64,000 nt of DNA from Thalassoglobus sp. JC818 (GTDB lineage Bacteria > Planctomycetota > Planctomycetia > Planctomycetales > Planctomycetaceae). The notes beneath the pieces were generated by a model. The model worked only from the letters and a program-made list of their open reading frames with translations, did not search any database and had not been told where the DNA came from. A program made the position numbers and the translations under genes. Location of the stretch: the NCBI RefSeq assembly GCF_040717535.1, contig NZ_JBFEFI010000001.1, positions 248,001-312,000 on the forward strand, in the 5' to 3' direction. Below are positions 58,134 to 64,000 of the stretch, piece by piece (the stretch's first letter is position 1; every line of letters begins with the position of its first letter).

Positions 58134-58487
58134 GGCTGCGGAGGCGGGAGGACGTGGGGAGGGCTGCGTCTCTGAGTATACTTTGACGCTGGAGTCGCTC
58201 CTAGGGAAACCATCAGAAGTTTCTGATTTCGCCGTGGGTACGTTGACGAGTGGAAGCGGCCAAACGTAGCGAAATCTCACTCTCATTCAGGACAAACCCA
58301 GCCCAAGTTCTTTCGACTCTGCAGTTGCGATCAGAGCAGGGGAGAGGAAAAGTTGGCTGATGCAAAACTGAGAAGTCCGTCTTCAATCAACGTCGAATGT
58401 TGCTCTCCCTTTCAACGATCCGAAGAATCTCGATCTTGTTTAAAACAATACAAGCATCTATCATTTAACCATCTGAAGAGCTCTCGG

Positions 58488-58871
58488 ATGGTCGTGGAAA
58501 TGTCTCGTGGTTATTTCGCTCTGATCCTCTCAACTGCAATCGCTTGCCTCCCGATGGGATCAAGCCAATTGTGGTCGATGACCGCCTTTCCACATACATC
58601 TCAAACGAACTTTGAGTCGGAACTGAACTCCGTCGATTCGAGAGAGAGCCAGCATCCGAATCCACTTCACCTCTCCGAACGAGATGACCTTCCCGCTGGG
58701 CTGATCCGAGAGCGAGAGTCGTCCAAGTATCGAGACCTGAGGGTGAAGGCTTCAACGCCTGCCGGGCAAATTGAGCTTTCGATGCTTTGCCGCCCACGGT
58801 CATTGGACCAACGTGGAGCCTTTCGCTGCAACTTCTCAACTTGCGGCCGCAATCTCCGGTTACAGATATAA
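58488..58871 (+). CDS. Possible small secreted protein
   Basis: A 127-residue frame from the ATG at 58488; AGAG lies 8 bases upstream. A hydrophobic segment (YFALILSTAIACLPMGSS) within the first 25 residues would act as a signal peptide or anchor. The rest is polar, basic and without recognisable motifs. No neighbour supports it, and chance is a real alternative. The upstream in-frame extension to 58353 adds nothing convincing. Confidence 0.35.
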   Translation: MVVEMSRGYFALILSTAIACLPMGSSQLWSMTAFPHTSQTNFESELNSVDSRESQHPNPLHLSERDDLPAGLIRERESSKYRDLRVKASTPAGQIELSMLCRPRSLDQRGAFRCNFSTCGRNLRLQI

Positions 58872-59008
58872 CCGCGCTGACTACAACGACTGCTTTTTAA
58901 GTTGTTAGTTTCCGCTGCGGTCAATGGCTGCCGAAGATCTCTTTCGACGCTCTGAGCCAAATGAGACCGCTGCGTGAACACTCTGCGCACTTATCTCTAA
59001 CCGTACAT

Positions 59009-59076
59009 GCAGACGATGCTTCAGACCGCCGTGGCGGGAGTAAAAACTCCGCAGCCCAACGGCGAACATCGTCTGC
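59009..59076 (+). promoter_or_regulatory. Large leader hairpin upstream of the TPR gene
   Basis: Three nested stems: GCAGACGATG (59009-59018) with CATCGTCTGC (59067-59076), CGCCGT (59027-59032) with ACGGCG (59059-59064), and GGAGT (59037-59041) with ACTCC (59046-59050) closing AAAA. It ends 27 bases before the ATG at 59104. No U-tract follows, so it is more likely a leader RNA element than a terminator. Confidence 0.55.
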
Positions 59077-59103
59077 TCTCAATAAGATCACGAAAGAACT
59101 TCA

Positions 59104-59649
59104 ATGGTTCAAAATGAACAAATGGCTCCAGCGACTGCAACTCTCTCTCCTGAGAGCCATCAACCAGCTCACGTCCCGTCGGCACAATCGACGACGCAAT
59201 TGCCCCCCGAACTCGAAAAAGCACAAAAGCTGCTTGACGCCGGTCGAGCTGAAGAGGCACTTAAGGTCGTCATCGGCCGCAGTTCTGGTGGTCCTCTCGC
59301 CGTCAATGCGCGTGCTGTCTGCCTGATGAGACTGAATCAGCCAGCCGAGGCGGTCAAAGCCCTCAGAACGATCGCCCTCGAATCAGGGGGTCTATTGCTG
59401 AAGCGAAACACTTCGCTGGCCGTCAAAACCAACTTTGCCACCGCACTCGCTCTCTCCGGGAACGTCTCCGGCGCGAGTAGAATTCTGGGAGAGATCGAAG
59501 AGAAGAACGACAAGCATGTTCAAGCACTTCGACAGGCAATCGAGCGCTGGCAGAAAAACCTCTCGACTTGGGAATGGCTCCAATGGAAAACAGGAATCGC
59601 AATTGAGCGCGCTGTGCAGCTTGATTTTCCTCCTGGTACATTGATTTAG
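59104..59649 (+). CDS. Tetratricopeptide-repeat-like protein
   Basis: A 181-residue protein without signal peptide or membrane segment. Residues about 35-150 contain at least two degenerate TPR units: EKAQKLLDAGRAEEALKVVIG, AVCLMRLNQPAEAVKALRTIAL and ATALALSGNVSGASRILGEI. The first about 30 residues are proline/alanine/serine-rich. The C-terminus has LSTWEWLQWKTGI. A scaffold or protein-protein role is likely. Its leader carries a large hairpin and a second hairpin lies just after the stop. No strong Shine-Dalgarno. Other function unknown. Confidence 0.7.
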   Translation: MVQNEQMAPATATLSPESHQPAHVPSAQSTTQLPPELEKAQKLLDAGRAEEALKVVIGRSSGGPLAVNARAVCLMRLNQPAEAVKALRTIALESGGLLLKRNTSLAVKTNFATALALSGNVSGASRILGEIEEKNDKHVQALRQAIERWQKNLSTWEWLQWKTGIAIERAVQLDFPPGTLI

Positions 59650-59664
59650 TGAAAGAGAACTCGA

Positions 59665-59720
59665 ACGATTGTGTGAGTTGCTCCCAATACTTAACAGGTG
59701 GGCCGACTCACACCAATCGT
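59665..59720. other. Hairpin between TPR gene and antiporter gene
   Basis: ACGATTGTGTGAGT (59665-59678) pairs with ACTCACACCAATCGT (59706-59720) with one bulged base, around a 27-base loop. It lies 16 bases after the TPR stop. A moderately T-rich stretch follows, so a weak terminator is possible. Confidence 0.45.
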
Positions 59721-59773
59721 GGTTAGACTTTAGTTTTGCATAAACGTGTTTACATCCGTCTGATTGCTACTCC

Positions 59774-61504
59774 ATGTTTCTGGTAGACCGATTAATCCTC
59801 GTATGTGGAGTACTGCTCCTTCTCGGGATTGCATCGAACAAGTTGTCTTCACGCTGGGGAATTCCCGGGCTGGTGCTTTTCCTCCTGCTCGGAATGCTCG
59901 CTGGCTCTGAAGGCATCGGCGGGATTGAATTTGAGAATTACGAACTGGCGCACGGAATCGGAACCATCGCACTGGTCATGATTCTCTTCGACGGCGGACT
60001 CAGCACTCGATTTTCGGCAGTCCGTCTGGCGTGGAAGTCGTCGATGGTTCTGGCGACTGTAGGTGTGTTCGTCACCGCCGCGATCACCGGTCTCGCAACT
60101 TCCTGGATTCTGGAGATCTCTTTGATGGAAGGCATGCTGCTCGGTGGAATTGTCAGTTCCACCGACGCGGCAGCCGTTTTTTCGATCCTCCGCTCAGGGG
60201 GAGTCAGTCTTCGCAAGCACCTGGTCTCCATCCTCGAACTCGAGAGTGGCTCGAACGACCCGATGGCGATTTTTCTTACCGTCGGATGCATCGAAGTTCT
60301 CTCTCACAAGATGCCACTTGGGATCGAACTACTCGGGTTATTCGCGTCTCAAATGCTGATCGGCGCCGCGTTCGGCTTGGGAATGGGACGATTGGCGACC
60401 ATCATTGTCAATCGGATTGAACTTGATACCGCTGGTCTCTATCCGATTCTCGTTAGCACACTTTGCTTGCTCACTTTCGGCGTCACTGCTCAATGCGGCG
60501 GAAGCGGATTTCTGGCTGTTTATCTCACCGGGTTGATTCTGGGGAACAGTCGCCTCGTGTTCCAGCGTGGAATTCGCCTGTTCCACGATGCCAGTGCGTG
60601 GCTTTCGCAAATCGTAATGTTCGTGATGCTGGGATTGTTGAGTTTCCCCAGCCGATTGTTCGAAGTCGGATTGAAAGGGCTACTGATCGGATGCGTTCTG
60701 ATGTTGATTGCTCGTCCAGTGGCGGTCGTGCTATCGCTGGCTCCGTTCCGATTCCCATGGAAAGAACAGCTCTTCATTTCGTGGGTTGGCCTGAAAGGAG
60801 CAGTTCCGATCGTCTTAGCGACGTTCCCTTTAATGCTGGGAACTCCGAGAGCGTCACTGATGTTCGATATCGTCTTCTTTATCGTTGTTCTCTCGGCGGT
60901 CGTTCAAGGAAGCACGTTAAGACTCGCAGCCCAGTGGCTTGGCCTGACGACCACGCCCGACCCGGTTCCGCCAGTGACTCTCGAAATCAGTTCGTTGCGA
61001 AATGTTGAAGGGGATATCGTCGACTATTTGGTGAGTGAAGACTCACGTGCTGCCGGAAGAATGGTGAAGGATCTCGCACTTCCGGAAGGAGTTGTTATCG
61101 CCACGCTCGTCCGGAACGAACAATTAATTCCCCCGCAAGGAAAGACACTACTCCTTCCGAACGACCATGCAATTGTTGTGCTGCGTCCTGAACGACGCGC
61201 CATCGTGAACCACATCTTCGCCCCGCGTGACGCCATTGTTGAGATTCCCGCAGCTTTCGAATTTCCGATTCGGCCAACAACAACTCTCCGCAACCTCAAT
61301 GACTTTTATGGAATCACTCTCGACGGACCACTCGATATCACGCTCGAAGAAGTTCTGAAGAAAGAACTCGGAATCGATCACGTGCTGCCCGGAAATGTGG
61401 TTCAACTTGGTCCACTCTCCTTCCGAATTCGTAGCATCGACCGCACAGGCGGCATCGAAGCTGTCGGAATGACAATTCATACAGACCAGCAAGTCAATTC
61501 CTAA
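59774..61504 (+). CDS. nhaP2: Potassium/proton antiporter, NhaP2/CvrA family
   Basis: A 576-residue CPA1-family antiporter, close in length to E. coli NhaP2/CvrA (578). The first about 390 residues form 12-13 membrane segments with the family landmarks LLGMLAGSEGIGGI, the ion-site GGIVSSTDAAAVFSI, the LELESGSNDPMAIF motif with its acidic pair, and WVGLKGAVPIVLATFP. The C-terminal part (about 400-570) contains a RCK/TrkA-C-like domain (VPEGVVIATL-like LPEGVVIATLVRNEQLIPP) that senses nucleotides or ions, then a CorC/HlyC-like domain. It exports K+ (possibly Na+) for pH and volume control at the inner membrane. It is downstream of the TPR gene, 124 bases apart. Confidence 0.92.
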   Translation: MFLVDRLILVCGVLLLLGIASNKLSSRWGIPGLVLFLLLGMLAGSEGIGGIEFENYELAHGIGTIALVMILFDGGLSTRFSAVRLAWKSSMVLATVGVFVTAAITGLATSWILEISLMEGMLLGGIVSSTDAAAVFSILRSGGVSLRKHLVSILELESGSNDPMAIFLTVGCIEVLSHKMPLGIELLGLFASQMLIGAAFGLGMGRLATIIVNRIELDTAGLYPILVSTLCLLTFGVTAQCGGSGFLAVYLTGLILGNSRLVFQRGIRLFHDASAWLSQIVMFVMLGLLSFPSRLFEVGLKGLLIGCVLMLIARPVAVVLSLAPFRFPWKEQLFISWVGLKGAVPIVLATFPLMLGTPRASLMFDIVFFIVVLSAVVQGSTLRLAAQWLGLTTTPDPVPPVTLEISSLRNVEGDIVDYLVSEDSRAAGRMVKDLALPEGVVIATLVRNEQLIPPQGKTLLLPNDHAIVVLRPERRAIVNHIFAPRDAIVEIPAAFEFPIRPTTTLRNLNDFYGITLDGPLDITLEEVLKKELGIDHVLPGNVVQLGPLSFRIRSIDRTGGIEAVGMTIHTDQQVNS

Positions 61505-61763
61505 ACACGAGCAGAGCAGGGTACTACTCTCAACTGATTTACCTTGGCACTCGCCTCCCTCATCATTATTCAACCAACATCGTCCATTGGACAACTCTCG
61601 CGAGTTTCTGGTCGTCGTGAATGGCCAGTAAACTGATATAGTCTCAACTTTCTCGTAGTCACAACCTTCTCTATGCTCCACTTCACAAATCTTCGTCTCA
61701 TTGACGGGTTTGAACAGTTTATCAGTGACGCATGAGGGCAGTTGCTTACGAGGAACACTTGGC

Positions 61764-62555
61764 ATGGACTTTGAAAGCGTTTACCTCTTCGGAGATCGAT
61801 CAATCTCCAAACTCACGAGAAAAAAATCGTCTTATTCCCACCAGCTTGGAGGAACTTCGACCACGTCAGTCCAGAACCGAAATATTGACGTTCCAATTCA
61901 CTTGTTACTCTCCATCGACCAATCTGACCCTGCTGTGCCTTTTCGTTTTGGGAACGATGACGTCCTGGAGTTGTTTTGCTGCTATGACCTTCGCGTGACG
62001 AGCTTTGCCTATAAACCGAGTGGTCAAAACGACAGTCGGTCCATCGACTGCTTTGTTGAGGGGGACATCGCACCACAAGACGCCCCCGAATGGCCCTACC
62101 ACAATTACCCTTCATCCTATGAAAGAGTAAGCTTAGTCTCCACACCAGTCCCATATGATTCAAGCAACCTAAAGGACGCGTATGCGTTCGCCTCAGTCTT
62201 CGGTTTGAATGATCTTTCTGTCAACAATTACATTAAGTCCATTAAGATGGCAAACAAGGACTACATGTTTGCCACCATGGGTGAAGCCCCCAGTTCAGTT
62301 GGAGAACTGCTTGATGAAATCCCTCATCCTTTTTTCCAACCGATTCGTCGTCTATGCACGAAATGCGTGAATCCTGACTGCATTAACACGCGAGGACTGC
62401 TTTCTTTAACGCCAGTCTGTTGCTGTAACTCCGGCGCAGAATTCATGGGAGGTGTTTTCCACAATGGCGAAGGGTCGAGTGAAAACATTCAGTTGGCCTT
62501 CTTAGCCTGCCCATTGTGTGACACCATACATGTCTTCGAATTCTGGGAGTCTTGA
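61764..62555 (+). CDS. Cysteine-rich protein, possible DUF1963/YwqG-like
   Basis: A 263-residue cytoplasmic protein from the ATG at 61764, with GAGGA 9 bases upstream; the frame extends to 61701. The middle contains HQLGGTSTTSVQ, then PIHLLLSIDQSD and a GNDDVLELFCCYDL strand. This order (LGG, then hLLQID, then gD..l..ff) resembles the DUF1963/YwqG fold, but the match is by eye. The C-terminus has four Cys clusters (CTKCVNPDC, PVCCC, ACPLC) that could bind zinc. No operon partner. The local composition is poorer in G+C and codons differ from the neighbours, suggesting an accessory gene. Confidence 0.6.
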   Translation: MDFESVYLFGDRSISKLTRKKSSYSHQLGGTSTTSVQNRNIDVPIHLLLSIDQSDPAVPFRFGNDDVLELFCCYDLRVTSFAYKPSGQNDSRSIDCFVEGDIAPQDAPEWPYHNYPSSYERVSLVSTPVPYDSSNLKDAYAFASVFGLNDLSVNNYIKSIKMANKDYMFATMGEAPSSVGELLDEIPHPFFQPIRRLCTKCVNPDCINTRGLLSLTPVCCCNSGAEFMGGVFHNGEGSSENIQLAFLACPLCDTIHVFEFWES

Positions 62556-62755
62556 TTGGCCTCTGCACCAGCCTAAGACTCAAAATTCCCAGTCCTTCCA
62601 TGGAAGAGTTAACAGTACCAACCACTTTCTACGAAGTCCCGATGTGATCAGCCCGTCCTCTGACTTCAACGTCACCCACAAATCAATCTGGAATTCCATC
62701 TACGAAAAAAGTGATACAAACCAAACCAAGAGTGAGATGGGAGCAGAGTTGTTTG

Positions 62756-63109
62756 TTAACTCCTCTTCTCCACGTCATAGCAAAGCAGAAGGCCTCGATC
62801 GCGGATGTAGAGTTTTCGTTTGGCGACGATCGGATGTGTCTATACTGGGGAATCGCTGCGGTCGATTTGCTCGAAGTGTCCTCGATCTTTCAATTCATCG
62901 CGAAAAGGCGCAATGAGCAAGACTTCGCCGCCTTCTGCACGAAGATAGAACCGATCTTCGGCCAGCAAGAGTGCCACCTTCGGTGCGTCGCGATCTCGCT
63001 ACAAGAGCTTCCCGGTCTGGAAGTCCGTGCATGTCAGAAATTCTCCTTCGTTGTCACCAGTCGCACCATAAAGTGCTCCATCGATGACGCACTCTTGGCA
63101 AATCATGAA
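62756..63109 (-). pseudogene. Decayed 3' end of a PQQ-type beta-propeller gene
   Basis: One minus-strand frame gives, from high to low coordinates, [18 protein letters not shown], then [15 protein letters not shown], a TAG at 62999-63001, [25 protein letters not shown]-like [13 protein letters not shown], a TAG at 62840-62842, THPIVAKRKLYIRDRGLLL and CYDVEKRS before the final TAA at 62756-62758. This is the usual C-terminal end of PQQ-like propeller proteins. Both internal TAG codons fall where the family usually has tryptophan (TGG to TAG). No start or N-terminal part remains in 63110-63434. Confidence 0.75.
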
Positions 63110-63130
63110 ACGGGAGTGAGAAAGATGATG

Positions 63131-63434
63131 AACAACGACGTTGATAGCAACAATTAGACGTTCGCCCCGAAAGCTCATCGAAGTAGAGATCGGTGACTCA
63201 CTAATGCATCGGCCAGCAGACAGTGCCCTCCCCGATTAATGGCACCCCAGTATCAGAGATCGGATTTGGTAAAACGCAATCACAATCGTCTGCTGGAGGG
63301 ATGACGTAGCCCGAACGGAAGGAGGCAACTACGAGTTGCGAAACCTCTTGGTTCCAGTGATTTCTACAGAGCATGTTAGGCGAGAACAGGAATATCGACC
63401 AATAAACACCAGATTCGATTTCGGAGTTTAGATC
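63131..63434. other. Intergenic region beyond the pseudogene
   Basis: The pseudogene frame stays open to about 63170 but no longer shows family similarity. Nothing else is recognisable. Confidence 0.3.
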
Positions 63435-63854
63435 ATGCGCGTAGCCACTGCGAAGTCACCCATCATTGTTTTGACACTTTCTATATTGCAATGGTCATGG
63501 GTGGCTTTCGGCCCATCCGCAAAGATTGGTCTAGCATTGGGATTAGATGCGGTATTGTCACCCTTTTGCGAGACTCGTGTTAGAGCTAGCCTTGAAGAGT
63601 TTGGATGGGACTACTATTCAGTTGTTTCTTCGTTTCAGTTCGAGATAGTCGTTGGAGGGATACTTACCTTCGTGTTTGTGTGGTCCTCATTGTGGCTGCT
63701 CTTGCAGTTGTTTTTAGGGCCAAGTCGTTCACGCGGCACTTCGAGAACAGTAGTGTCGGTTTTCGCGATAACAGTGGCTCTTCTCGTTGCCTCTAATACG
63801 ATTCGCTGTATTCAAGACGCCTGGAATGGCATCATTAAAGGAATGCAAAATTAG
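63435..63854 (+). CDS. Small membrane protein of unknown function
   Basis: A 139-residue protein with three hydrophobic segments (about 10-35, 70-95 and 103-125). The first could be a signal anchor. The last two flank a short basic loop (GPSRSRGTSR). GGAG lies 9 bases before the ATG. I recognise no family; it lies in the same accessory-looking stretch as the cysteine-rich protein and the pseudogene. Confidence 0.55.
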   Translation: MRVATAKSPIIVLTLSILQWSWVAFGPSAKIGLALGLDAVLSPFCETRVRASLEEFGWDYYSVVSSFQFEIVVGGILTFVFVWSSLWLLLQLFLGPSRSRGTSRTVVSVFAITVALLVASNTIRCIQDAWNGIIKGMQN

Positions 63855-64000
63855 GAGTGACTTCATCGTTGAAGCGGTACGGGGACATTTCATTCTGGTC
63901 AGCGAGGTAAGCTGGGACAGGTCCGAGCATGCTCATGAGTCATGTCAGTCAAACAGGATTCACAACAGAAATTTCCAAGAGAGTCAGCCGCTTCGAGTAT

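Larger units (their letters stand above)
58287..59103. other. Long intergenic region before the TPR gene
   Basis: This 817-base region holds one weak gene candidate (58488-58871) and a strong leader hairpin (59009-59076). The remainder shows nothing recognisable. Confidence 0.4.

Noticed and set aside
61541-61560. A second sigma-54 promoter (CTTGGCAC)
   Set aside because: The -24 box fits but the bases at the -12 GC position are CC.
62840-63001. TAG recoding to an amino acid
   Set aside because: TAG acts as a normal stop elsewhere in the window, and only the 3' part of the gene exists, so decay is simpler.
62711-63157. A 148-codon plus-strand frame
   Set aside because: It lies antisense to the propeller pseudogene, whose minus-strand reading matches a known family ending; the plus-strand protein has no recognisable features.
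1-64000. CRISPR arrays, tRNAs, rRNAs, insertion sequences
   Set aside because: No regularly spaced repeats, no cloverleaf ending in CCA, no transposase motifs were seen by eye.

Overview
The window looks like a chromosome segment of a planctomycete, probably Planctomycetaceae (inference). The evidence is gene content almost confined to that phylum: three Planctomycete-cytochrome (PSCyt/PSD) proteins, each paired with a Tat-exported DUF1501 or DUF1552 protein; a DUF1559 pseudopilin-like protein; three sulfatases; a PVC-type CxxCH haem/HEAT protein; and a giant PQQ-type beta-propeller. No rRNA, tRNA, CRISPR array, integrase or transposase was seen.

Region by region. 1-2127: tail of an unknown gene, a PepSY-type membrane protein and an Xre-like regulator. 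2510-6566 (minus): osmoregulated periplasmic glucan genes opgG and opgH with a possible small gene between them and a good sigma-54 promoter motif upstream. 6978-15148 (plus): a membrane protein overlapping a sulfatase, a sodium/solute symporter, a fatty acid desaturase, a methyltransferase with a clear terminator, and a second sulfatase. 15168-20004: an unknown polytopic membrane protein, an aldehyde dehydrogenase and a DUF1559 protein. 20338-23235: a histidine kinase and a sigma-54 response regulator. 23450-32372: two paralogous PSCyt-PSD1/DUF1501 modules pointing tail to tail at a structured intergenic region. 32594-41631: a XylR-type regulator with a 21-bp-period direct repeat in its promoter, then a ThuA-like / SGNH-like / PVC haem protein / sulfatase series. 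41757-46908: a SOUL haem-binding protein and a PQQ-propeller protein carrying a methyltransferase-like insert. 46965-53579 (minus): a compact six-gene operon joining a MacB/Lol-type exporter to a molybdate-type importer with two fused binding domains. 53898-58286 (minus): the third PSCyt/PSD module with DUF1552. 58488-61504: a possible small secreted protein, a TPR protein behind a long leader hairpin, and a K+/H+ antiporter. 61764-64000: accessory-looking genes and the decayed 3' end of a second PQQ-propeller gene.

How the genes may work together (inference). Sulfatases, PSCyt/PSD proteins, the PVC haem protein, ThuA-like protein and XylR-like regulator fit periplasmic breakdown of sulfated or complex polysaccharides. 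The opg genes, antiporter and sigma-54 elements fit envelope and osmotic adaptation. The least understood unit is the operon at 46965-53579; its tight overlaps suggest one functional complex. A 70-nt dispersed intergenic repeat occurs twice (12465-12534 and 17213-17282).
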